Positions 55,277 to 62,862 of a DNA stretch of 64,000 nucleotides are shown one piece after another. Each line of letters opens with the position of its first letter. The stretch's first letter is position 1. A model generated the notes under the pieces. The model was not told where the DNA came from, did no database searches, and was given only the letters and a program-made list of their open reading frames with translations. The stretch comes from Methylocella tundrae (GTDB lineage Bacteria > Pseudomonadota > Alphaproteobacteria > Rhizobiales > Beijerinckiaceae), in NCBI RefSeq assembly GCF_038024855.1, contig NZ_CP139089.1, positions 2,948,501 through 3,012,500 of the forward strand, read 5' to 3'. Made by a program: the position numbers and the translations under genes.

Positions 55277-55662
55277 GGTGAACAGTCGCCGTGCCGCCTC
55301 TGGCGATCCGGTTGGAGCGCTGGGCGTTCGCGATCGGGACGATCCGGCTCAGGCTCCGGGTGCGGCAGGCTGAGGAACGAACGTGCCTCATCGGCGACGT
55401 CCTTGAAGTCGGTCAGGCTGCAGCTTTCCCGGATCACGTCCAGCAGGTCGCCGTGCTCGCCGGTCGCGGCGTCGGTCCATTTGCCGGGCGGCCCTTTCGG
55501 CGACTCCTTGAGCCGCACGAACATCGAGCGGCCAGACGTGTTGCGGACGTCGCCCACGAGCCAATAGCCCCCTTCCCGTCGGCCGGACGAGAGGTAATGG
55601 CGGCACACGGCCTCGGCTTGCTGGCCAAGGCGTTGTGCGAGATCACGCACGGTATCGGTCAT
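55246..55662 (-). CDS. Primase-like protein, 5' part (DUF7146 N-terminal region)
   Basis: 138 residues from MTDTVRDLAQRLGQQAEAVC, with GGYWLVGDVRNTSGRSMFVR and TDAATGEHGDLLDVIRESCS, the N-terminal region of DUF7146/Toprim proteins. Homology ends after PEPEPDRPDRERPA; the remaining ~25 residues are out-of-frame. The correct continuation (TGSPEAARRLFTMSQPIERT) is present on the other side of a small insertion or deletion, so the gene seems broken once. Confidence 0.78.
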   Translation of the reverse strand: MTDTVRDLAQRLGQQAEAVCRHYLSSGRREGGYWLVGDVRNTSGRSMFVRLKESPKGPPGKWTDAATGEHGDLLDVIRESCSLTDFKDVADEARSFLSLPHPEPEPDRPDRERPALQPDRQRRHGDCSPCRSRSNALP

Positions 55663-55720
55663 GATGGTCCTCGAAAAGAAAAGGCCCGCCGTCGCCGGCG
55701 GGCCTCGTTGCGCAGGGCAG

Positions 55721-57805
55721 CTACTCGGCTGCGATCATCGGCTCGCCTGTGTCGTCATTCTGGGCGGCCGGCTCGTCCTCGTCCTCCGGCAGTTTTTCGC
55801 TGGACTGCTCTGGAGTTTCCTCGGTCGCAGATTCCGGCGCCTGCTCGTCGCCAGTGGCTCGGTCCGGCGTGCGAAGCGGCTCGGGCAGCCAGCCGGTATC
55901 GGCCAGGAGCGTTTCCGCCTCGGCTGCCATGTCGCCCTTCTTCAGGTGCTCGATCCGATCGGCAGCCCGCTGGTCTTTCGCCTGAGCCACGGCCTGCAGG
56001 ATGCGGGCCTTCGTCACCCGGCCGAGGAAGTTGTCCACAGTGGGCTTCCACCCGGCAGCCGCCATGTCGAGGTCGACCGCCTGCGCGATCTTATCGGCAT
56101 GGGCGAACGCCCGCGGACGCCGGTTCCAGGGCTCGTACACCACATTGACCGAGAGGCTGACGATGTGAGCGAAGAGGCCAGCCTGGCTATCGCCGTCCCA
56201 TTCCTGCAGCGCGTCCCAGACATCGGCCGACTCCTTCGGTAGCGCCTTCGCCCAGCTTTCATGCCGTGCGCGGATCGCCTCGGCCGAGGCGCTGTCGTTC
56301 AGTCCCGGCGCCTGCGCGCCGAAGCTGACGCTCTTCAAGTCGAGTTCGAGGCAGCTATCCGAGCCGTAGTGGTAGAAGGTCTTCAGCGTGAGGACATGCA
56401 ACGCCGCGATGAAGGCGACGTCCGGCCGCTCGCCGAGCGCGTGACGCAGGCCAAGCGTCCGGTGCGAGGTCAGCTCGGTCATCAGCCGGTCGGAGATGGG
56501 CGAAAGGCCCTCATCCTCCTCCCCCTCGGGCTCGGCCGCCACGGCGGGGTTGGCGCCTTCGTAGCTAGCGGCCATAGCGCGCTCGTCCTCACCGTCCGCG
56601 GACGGCTCGGGCTCCGGCTCGACCGGCAACTCGTCCTCGGGCCGGACGTACCCGCGCTCAACACGAAGCTGGCCGTCCGGGCCGATGCTGACGAAGGCGC
56701 CGGCACGGGCGATGTCGATCGGTTCGAACACGACAGGCCGGTTCTCGAAGCCCTCCAGCGCCGTTTCCAGCTCCGACAGGCGCTCATCCACCTCATCCGG
56801 CAGTTCGTCGGCGTCTTGGTATTCCTCGGACAGCCGGTCGAACTCGGCCTGGAGCGCGTCCCGGGTTGCTTCTTCCTCGGCCGTCAGCGCGACGGTCTCG
56901 CCACGAAGCTGGCGCAGACCGAAGGCATGGCCGTAAGCGAAATCGGGCGCAACTTCGATCCACTTCCAGCCTTCGGCGGAGACCGCATCCGATTCCGTCT
57001 TCAGCTTGTCGGCCACCATCTGGTCGACGAGCGGGACATCCTGCAGCCAACCGCCATCGTCGCCCTGGAACAGGTCGCGCAGGACCGTGCCGCCGGCCGC
57101 TACATAGGCGTCGAGGCCGATGAACTGCGCCCGCTTGTCGGAAGCGCGGACCGCGCCCTCGGTCAGCATGCGACGAACGGTGTAGGGCTGCTTGTCGTGG
57201 GAGGCCTTCAGGCGCTCGAACACCTGTTCCTGACGCTCGTGGTCGCCGGAGACGGTGAAGGCCATGAGCTGGTCGAGCGTCATGCCGTCCTCGGCATAGA
57301 CGTCGTGCAGCGTCGGCGACACCGACGCCAGCTTCAGGCGCTGCTTCACCACGTTGACCGAGACGAAGAAGGCGGCAGCGATCTCCTCCTCGGACTGGCC
57401 CCTCTCGCGCAATGCCAGGAACGCCCTGAACTGGTCGAGAGGGTGCAATGGCGCGCGCTGGACGTTCTCGGCGAGCGAGTCCTCCTCAGCGATGCCGCTG
57501 TCGCGCACTACGCAGGGCACCGGCGCGGTCTTGGCGAGGCGTTTCTGCTTCACGAGCAGTTCCAGCGCCCGGTAGCGCCGACCACCGGCCGGGATCTCGA
57601 ACATGCCAGTCTCGGCGCCGGCCTGGTCGGTTACGGGCCGGACGCTGAGGCCCTGCAACAGGCCGCGGCGGGCGATGTCCTCGGCCAGCTCCTCCACCGA
57701 GACGCCGGCCTTCACGCGCCGGACATTCGACTGGCTGAGCAAGAGCTTGTTGAAGGGGATGTCGCGCGAGGGCGAGAGGGTGATCTTCTGAACGGTAGTC
57801 GCCAT
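55721..57805 (-). CDS. ParB/RepB-like nuclease-domain protein
   Basis: 694 residues. N-terminal ParB/Sulfiredoxin-like domain (residues ~10-110: FNKLLLSQSNVRRVKAGVSV, EIPAGGRRYRALELLVKQKR, DSLAENVQRAPLHPLDQFRA) and a helix-turn-helix (FFVSVNVVKQRLKLASVSPT). Long acidic C-terminal part with EEDEGLSPISDRLMTELTSH. Large ParB-like proteins of this sort are ICE backbone genes; their role (partition, nicking or transcription control) is unknown. ATG 57805 gives the usual MATTVQKITL start. Confidence 0.88.
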   Translation of the reverse strand: MATTVQKITLSPSRDIPFNKLLLSQSNVRRVKAGVSVEELAEDIARRGLLQGLSVRPVTDQAGAETGMFEIPAGGRRYRALELLVKQKRLAKTAPVPCVVRDSGIAEEDSLAENVQRAPLHPLDQFRAFLALRERGQSEEEIAAAFFVSVNVVKQRLKLASVSPTLHDVYAEDGMTLDQLMAFTVSGDHERQEQVFERLKASHDKQPYTVRRMLTEGAVRASDKRAQFIGLDAYVAAGGTVLRDLFQGDDGGWLQDVPLVDQMVADKLKTESDAVSAEGWKWIEVAPDFAYGHAFGLRQLRGETVALTAEEEATRDALQAEFDRLSEEYQDADELPDEVDERLSELETALEGFENRPVVFEPIDIARAGAFVSIGPDGQLRVERGYVRPEDELPVEPEPEPSADGEDERAMAASYEGANPAVAAEPEGEEDEGLSPISDRLMTELTSHRTLGLRHALGERPDVAFIAALHVLTLKTFYHYGSDSCLELDLKSVSFGAQAPGLNDSASAEAIRARHESWAKALPKESADVWDALQEWDGDSQAGLFAHIVSLSVNVVYEPWNRRPRAFAHADKIAQAVDLDMAAAGWKPTVDNFLGRVTKARILQAVAQAKDQRAADRIEHLKKGDMAAEAETLLADTGWLPEPLRTPDRATGDEQAPESATEETPEQSSEKLPEDEDEPAAQNDDTGEPMIAAE

Positions 57806-58039
57806 GGGATGATACTCCGCGACGAGCGCCGGGAGCCTCTCTCTCGGCATCAACTCGTCACGAAGCGCAGCGCCGCCCTCTTCCTCTGAGAGCGGCGCCG
57901 CAGAACCGACGATCGAGAAAGGAGGAAGCGGTTAGTCGCTTCCAATCAGCGGGCCTTTGACTCCCAATTAGCCGGCGTCAGGCTGGCCCCGCGTCGAAAG
58001 CCGGAAACGCGCCGTTCCGCATATCCGGCTTTCCGGGAA

Positions 58040-59236
58040 TCAGGCTGCACGGTCGAGCAGCTTCTTCGCGCGTACCTCCAGATCGAGCCGGGCATCCTGG
58101 TGGGTCTTGTCGCGCGCGACGGCGGTGATGCCCTGGACGAAGTCGAAGACGCTCTCGGGTTTGCGCCCTTCCTCGGCAAGGACGGTCTCGATGATCTTCG
58201 CCGTCTCGGTCTTCGAGAAGCCGCGCTTGCGCAGGAACTCGCTGCGATCGTCGTCGGTACGGGCCACGATCTTCTCCCGCGCCGCCTTAATGCCGTTCAC
58301 GAAGGGCATTGGCGAAGAGTTGGCGAAGCGGGTCAACGCCGGCGCAGCCTCATACGCGAACCTCGAGGCGGCGTATTTCGAGTGACGGATGGTAATCTCC
58401 TCGAAATCCTCGACACCCCAGAGATTGCGGTTCTGGCAAACGGCGCGGAGATAGAAGCTCGCCATGCCGAGCGTTTTCGCCCCCACCTCGGAATTCCAGC
58501 AGTAGAAGCCACGGAAGTAGAGGTCGGGCGAGCCGTCGGGCAGCCGCCCGGCCTCGATCGGGTTGAGGTCGTCTACCAGGAAGAGGAAGACATCGCGATC
58601 GGAGGCGTAGAGCGTCGTCGTATCCTGCGTGATGTCGACGCGCGGGTTGTAGGCCCCGGTCGACCAGTCGAGCACGCCCGGCACCTTCCAGCGCGTATCG
58701 CCCGTTCCGTTGCCGGCAATGCGCTGCACGGCCGCCGCCAGCTCGTGATCGAAGATGCGCCCATAGTCGGGCCCTGTGACGGCGCGCAGCTCGACGCGTC
58801 CGTCTTCGATCTCAAGCGTCTTCACCTGGTCGGCGCGGTGTGAGGTCAGGCCGTATTGCAGGTTGATGCCGGCGAGTGGCGCGGGAAGCTGGCGCAGATA
58901 GGCCGCCGGAGCTCCCACCAGGCCGGCGAGCTGACCAAAGCTCCAATGGGTTGGCGCGATTGGCGCATCCGAGCCGGGCAGCAGCAGCGCCAGGCGTTCT
59001 GCATCGTCGCGGCTCGCCTCCACGCGGATCGCCGCACTCTCGACGGTTCGGGTGCGGCTACGCTCGGTCCGACCATGCACGGCGGCATAGAGGTCGGACA
59101 GGGAAAGGTAGCGCTCGTCAGCGGGCCTCGAAAACCATTCGGAGGACACGCGGCCGATCCGCTCGCCGCGGCTTACATCTACCTTGTAGCCGCCAGCGCG
59201 GTCGCGAGCGGCGTCCAGAATCTCCATATGGGTCAT
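58040..59236 (-). CDS. DUF932 protein
   Basis: 398 residues of the DUF932 phage/plasmid family: RYLSLSDLYAAVHGRTERSR, HWSFGQLAGLVGAPAAYLRQ, YASDRDVFLFLVDDLNPIEA and FYCWNSEVGAKTLGMASFYL. It is related to phage-encoded lambda-like anti-restriction or DNA-binding proteins; function unproved. A 234-bp spacer precedes the ParB-like gene on the same strand. Backbone gene. Confidence 0.9.
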   Translation of the reverse strand: MTHMEILDAARDRAGGYKVDVSRGERIGRVSSEWFSRPADERYLSLSDLYAAVHGRTERSRTRTVESAAIRVEASRDDAERLALLLPGSDAPIAPTHWSFGQLAGLVGAPAAYLRQLPAPLAGINLQYGLTSHRADQVKTLEIEDGRVELRAVTGPDYGRIFDHELAAAVQRIAGNGTGDTRWKVPGVLDWSTGAYNPRVDITQDTTTLYASDRDVFLFLVDDLNPIEAGRLPDGSPDLYFRGFYCWNSEVGAKTLGMASFYLRAVCQNRNLWGVEDFEEITIRHSKYAASRFAYEAAPALTRFANSSPMPFVNGIKAAREKIVARTDDDRSEFLRKRGFSKTETAKIIETVLAEEGRKPESVFDFVQGITAVARDKTHQDARLDLEVRAKKLLDRAA

Positions 59237-59445
59237 GGCTAGTCTCCATGACGGGCGCCGGAGGCCTCTCCTCCAACCCTCAACCCGTCACGGAAAACCG
59301 GTCCGCACTCTCACTCTTGGCGGGGCGTTGCGGGGCAGCAGGCCCCGCAGAAGGGGTCGGTCGAGACCGGCAGGGCTTGGGCGCAGGGGAAGGCCTTCCC
59401 CGCAAAACCGTAGATCGGGATTTCATGAGCGCCGCCGAGGCGTGT

Positions 59446-59517
59446 TGTCCGAAGTTTGTATACATATTTCAGACCGCGGTTGCCTCCTGTCCGAAAAAGA
59501 GCTACAAGTTTCGGACA
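59446..59517. promoter_or_regulatory. Repeated TGTCCGAA motif upstream of the AbiEi-like gene
   Basis: TGTCCGAAGTTTGTA at 59446-59460; TGTCCGAA at 59488-59495; and TACAAGTTTCGGACA at 59503-59517, which is the first motif in reverse orientation (13 of 15 bases). The last two make an inverted repeat whose end is the first base of the antitoxin ATG. AbiEi-type antitoxins bind inverted repeats at their own promoter, so this is the likely operator of the following operon. Confidence 0.7.
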
Positions 59518-60359
59518 TGAACGGCGACTCACCCGACCTGAAGACAGCTATGCTCAAGCGCATCCGTGCGGACGCGCCGCGGAAGGTCTGGACGCCCAGC
59601 GATTTCGTCGATCTCGCCTCGCGGGACGCCGTCGACAAGGCGTTGCAGCGGTTGGCAAAGGCCGAAACCCTTAGGCGGATCGACCGCGGGCTCTACGATC
59701 AACCTAGCTTCAACAAACTCACCCAAAAACCCAATCCGCCTGACCCGCGCTCGGTCATCGACGCCGTTGCGCGACGCGACCAAACCCGGATGCTGGTTGA
59801 TGGCATGACCGCAGCGAACGATCTGGGTCTGACCGACGCGGTTCCGGCCAAAATCGTGGTGCACACCGACGCACGCCGTCGCGCGATCAAGCTCGGCAAC
59901 GTGACGATCACCTTCCGTCCGACCGCGCCCAGCAAGCTGTTCTGGGCCGGGCGACCGGCGATGCGCGTCGTCCAAGCGCTTCACTGGCTCCGAGATCTCC
60001 TGGTTCGTGAAGGGGAGAGCGATCAGGTCAGGCGTAAGCTAGGCAAGCTTTTCGAAGATCCGATAGCCGGGCCGCCCCTCAAAGCCGACCTCACCGCCGG
60101 CATGACGGCGCTTCCGACATGGATGTGGGCGTTTCTCAAGCCGCTCATCGAACGCGATGCCGACGATCATCGTCGGTACATCCGCGATGACCGTGATGCT
60201 GATGCCGCTGATGCTAACGATCATGATCGTCATCAAAGAGGGAGGCAGGGGGATGATGATCAGCATCACACTGCCGGCGTTCGCCCGAGGCGCAAACCGG
60301 TCTCCACCCAGACGACACAAACCGCCAAGCGCGGTGCAACCCGGGCGGCGAAAACATGA
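59517..60359 (+). CDS. AbiEi-like antitoxin (DUF6088)
   Basis: 280 residues. N-terminal winged helix (VWTPSDFVDLASRDAVDKAL, then RRIDRGLYDQPSFNKLTQ) and the DUF6088 body (MLVDGMTAANDLGLTDAVPA, VVHTDARRRAIKLGNVTITF). Represses the operon and neutralises the partner nucleotidyltransferase in AbiE systems. The last ~60 residues are an Asp/His/Arg-rich low-complexity tail not seen in the usual family. ATG 59517 abuts the operator-like repeat. Overlaps the toxin gene by ATGA. Confidence 0.88.
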   Translation: MNGDSPDLKTAMLKRIRADAPRKVWTPSDFVDLASRDAVDKALQRLAKAETLRRIDRGLYDQPSFNKLTQKPNPPDPRSVIDAVARRDQTRMLVDGMTAANDLGLTDAVPAKIVVHTDARRRAIKLGNVTITFRPTAPSKLFWAGRPAMRVVQALHWLRDLLVREGESDQVRRKLGKLFEDPIAGPPLKADLTAGMTALPTWMWAFLKPLIERDADDHRRYIRDDRDADAADANDHDRHQRGRQGDDDQHHTAGVRPRRKPVSTQTTQTAKRGATRAAKT

Positions 60360-61435
60360 ATCCGGCGTTCGATGAGGTTCTCGCGGCCGGGCCGGGCGCG
60401 ATATTGGGCGCCTTCGATACGACGGCGCTGCGCCTCGGCACGGCATCCCAGAACGTCGAGAAAGACTTCTGGGTCTGCTGGACGCTGGATGCGCTGTTCC
60501 ATGGCCTGAAAGAAGGCGGACCGCGCCTCCTCTTCAAGGGCGGTACCTCCCTATCCAAGGGGTTCGGTCTGATCAACCGCTTCTCCGAAGACATCGATGT
60601 CACGGTTTTTCGAGACGACATTGGCGAGCCGGCGACCATCGAGGAGCTCGACGCGCTGAGCGGCAAGAAGCGCCGGGCGCGCCTCGATGCGATCAAGGAT
60701 GCCTGCCAAGTCTACATCAACGGCCCGCTGCGGGCTGAGTTGACGCAGATCCTGCAGGACCGGCTCCAGGCCGCCGGCCTCGATGCCAGCGCGGCCCGCG
60801 TGGAAGCCGACGACGCTGATCCCGACGGGCAGACGCTGCTGATCTGGTATCCCGCGGCGACGCCGCGATCGGACTATGTGCGGGCGGCGATCAAGATCGA
60901 GTCGGGCGCGAAATCCGCGCTCGATCCGAACAGCGAAGTGCCGATCAAACCCTATGTCGATGACGATCTGCCGGCACTCGACCTGACCGTGCCGGCCGTC
61001 CGCACGGTCGATCCAGCACGGACCTTCTGGGACAAGGTCGTCATCCTCCACGGGCTGCGGCGCTGGTTCGACAAGCGCGGCGAGCTGCGCGGCGGCGGCC
61101 AACGCGTGTCCCGTCACTATTATGATCTGCACCAGCTCACCGCGGCCCCCGTCGGCGCCGCCGCTATCGCTGATCCGGTGCTCGGCGCAGATTGCGTCGC
61201 GCACGCCCGGATGTTCTTCAATCGACCGGACTTCGATCTCGCGAGCGCTGCACCCGGTTCATTCGCACTCGCCCCGCATGACGCGATGATCGAGCAACTG
61301 CGCGTCGACTACAGGGCCATGCAGGGCATGATTTTCGGCGATCCACCGGATTTCGAGGCGGTGCTCGACAGCATCGGCTCGCTCGAGACGCGTCTGAACG
61401 AGAAGGGCGATACGGGAAGCGGGGCCGCGCGATGA
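60356..61435 (+). CDS. AbiEii-like nucleotidyltransferase toxin
   Basis: 359 residues of the AbiEii/MenA-type nucleotidyltransferase family: LLFKGGTSLSKGFGLINRFS with the GTS motif at 63-65, followed by SEDIDV with the two catalytic acids (Asp79, Asp81), and TFWDKVVILHGLRRW further on. Members block growth by modifying tRNA 3' ends or similar targets; the target here is unknown. Coupled to the antitoxin upstream and, unusually, to three further genes downstream. Confidence 0.9.
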   Translation: MNPAFDEVLAAGPGAILGAFDTTALRLGTASQNVEKDFWVCWTLDALFHGLKEGGPRLLFKGGTSLSKGFGLINRFSEDIDVTVFRDDIGEPATIEELDALSGKKRRARLDAIKDACQVYINGPLRAELTQILQDRLQAAGLDASAARVEADDADPDGQTLLIWYPAATPRSDYVRAAIKIESGAKSALDPNSEVPIKPYVDDDLPALDLTVPAVRTVDPARTFWDKVVILHGLRRWFDKRGELRGGGQRVSRHYYDLHQLTAAPVGAAAIADPVLGADCVAHARMFFNRPDFDLASAAPGSFALAPHDAMIEQLRVDYRAMQGMIFGDPPDFEAVLDSIGSLETRLNEKGDTGSGAAR

Positions 61436-62289
61436 ACCAGTTGGAGGGAGCTGTCGACACCGGGCAAGAGGCAGACGCGCGCCGCGCGGGTGAAGCGATC
61501 GTAACCCCGCTGCGCAAACGCCGCCTCAGCGGTGAACTCTACGAGCGCGACCCGAAGATAGAAGCGCTCATCGCCGAATTGGCGGCCCTGCCGCGTGACG
61601 GGTTGATCGCCAGGGCGGAAATCACGAAGCGCTCGGACCCGGGCTACGTTCCCAGCGAATGTCTCGTGTACTTCATTCGCGCGAGCCGTCGCGACAACAA
61701 CGAGGTGTGGTTCGAGCGCCTCTATCGGATCTTGACCGAACGGGTGCTGCGCAGTTTGCCCAGGGCGGAAAGCTCCGATGGCAAGACGGAATCGCTGACG
61801 CGCGGGATCGTGCGCGACAAGGTGTTCGGCCGGTTCGTCGAGCTCCTTTCGGCGGACCGCGCCGCCTATGACGAAAAGGTTGACTACTTCGAGGTGCGCT
61901 TCGACGGCGCGCTAGCGAGCCTGCGGCGCGATGCGCAGGAAAAGGCCTGGCGTGACGAAAATCGTTCCCAGCCCCTCGAATATGACGAGGAGAGTGGAGA
62001 GCTGGCACCGGAGGTCGAGGCGGCCGCAGGGACCCATGATCCCTTCGCCGCGTCGGATTTCGACGATCCGGCTTACCGGTCGCGCCTGGATGCAGCGATT
62101 GAGGCACTACCGAAGGAACAAAGCAGGATCATTCACATGCTGAGACAAGGCCTCCCCATCGACTCCAAGGAGCCGGACGTCATGACCATCGCCAAGGCCT
62201 TGGGTCGCTCCGAAAAGACCGTCCGAACCTACCGCGACAAGGCCTTCGCCGCCCTGCGAGCCGCTATGGCCGACGGAGACGAGCGGTGA
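61432..62289 (+). CDS. Sigma-70-region-4-like protein of unknown role
   Basis: 285 residues. The C-terminal part (IEALPKEQSRIIHMLRQGLP, then IAKALGRSEKTVRTYRDKAF) resembles sigma-70 region 4, the -35-binding helix-turn-helix. The N-terminal ~200 residues (IRASRRDNNEVWFERLYRIL, FGRFVELLSADRAAYDEKVD) resemble no sigma region 2 that I can recognise. It may be a regulator or a DNA-binding adaptor. Overlaps both neighbours by 4 bp, so it is an obligate member of this operon. Confidence 0.65.
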   Translation: MNQLEGAVDTGQEADARRAGEAIVTPLRKRRLSGELYERDPKIEALIAELAALPRDGLIARAEITKRSDPGYVPSECLVYFIRASRRDNNEVWFERLYRILTERVLRSLPRAESSDGKTESLTRGIVRDKVFGRFVELLSADRAAYDEKVDYFEVRFDGALASLRRDAQEKAWRDENRSQPLEYDEESGELAPEVEAAAGTHDPFAASDFDDPAYRSRLDAAIEALPKEQSRIIHMLRQGLPIDSKEPDVMTIAKALGRSEKTVRTYRDKAFAALRAAMADGDER

Positions 62290-62861
62290 GCCCCGCCGGC
62301 GAACGCCCATCCCGCGAGGCCGTGCTCGACGCGTTCGCAGTCGAGAGCGAGCCCGGCCCGTCGACCTTGGAGCGCTATCTGCGGCAATACCCGGAATATG
62401 CCGGGGAGCTCATCGACCTCTCGCGCGAACTCAGCCGCGAGGCTTATGAAGATGCCGCACCCCTCTCTGCTGCCGATCGGGCACTGATCGACGCCGCCTG
62501 GTCGCAACACGCGAAGGCTATGCCGGCGGCAGCAGCCGACCCTTTCGCGGCGCTGACGGTCGATGACTGGCGCGCCGTCGCCCAGCGTCTGGACGTGCCC
62601 CGGCAGGTCGTGACCGCGCTGCGCGAACGGCGGGTCTCTCTCGTCAGTATCCCGCGACGCTTCCTGGCGATGTTGGCGGAGGCGATGCGCAGCTCTGTCG
62701 CGCAGTTGGAGTCGTCCTGGGGCCCGGCCCAGTTGGTCGCGCGCAGTTATAAGGCCGACGCCAAGCCGGTGGCCGGCGAGCAGGTCACCCTCGAGCAAGT
62801 GCTGATCGATGCCGGCGTCCCGGCGGAGAAACGCGCCCGGCTGTTGGCGGAGGCGGACTGA
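62286..62861 (+). CDS. Unknown protein of the AbiE-UvrD operon
   Basis: 191 residues, GTG start overlapping the preceding stop (GTGA). ERYLRQYPEYAGELIDLSRE resembles a sequence found at the start of some kinase-associated or sigma-regulatory proteins, and WRAVAQRLDVPRQVVTALRE is helix-turn-helix-like. I recognise no family. One base separates it from the helicase fusion gene. Possibly a partner or anti-sigma-like factor for the sigma-like protein. Confidence 0.7.
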   Translation: MSPAGERPSREAVLDAFAVESEPGPSTLERYLRQYPEYAGELIDLSRELSREAYEDAAPLSAADRALIDAAWSQHAKAMPAAAADPFAALTVDDWRAVAQRLDVPRQVVTALRERRVSLVSIPRRFLAMLAEAMRSSVAQLESSWGPAQLVARSYKADAKPVAGEQVTLEQVLIDAGVPAEKRARLLAEAD

Positions 62862-62862
62862 C

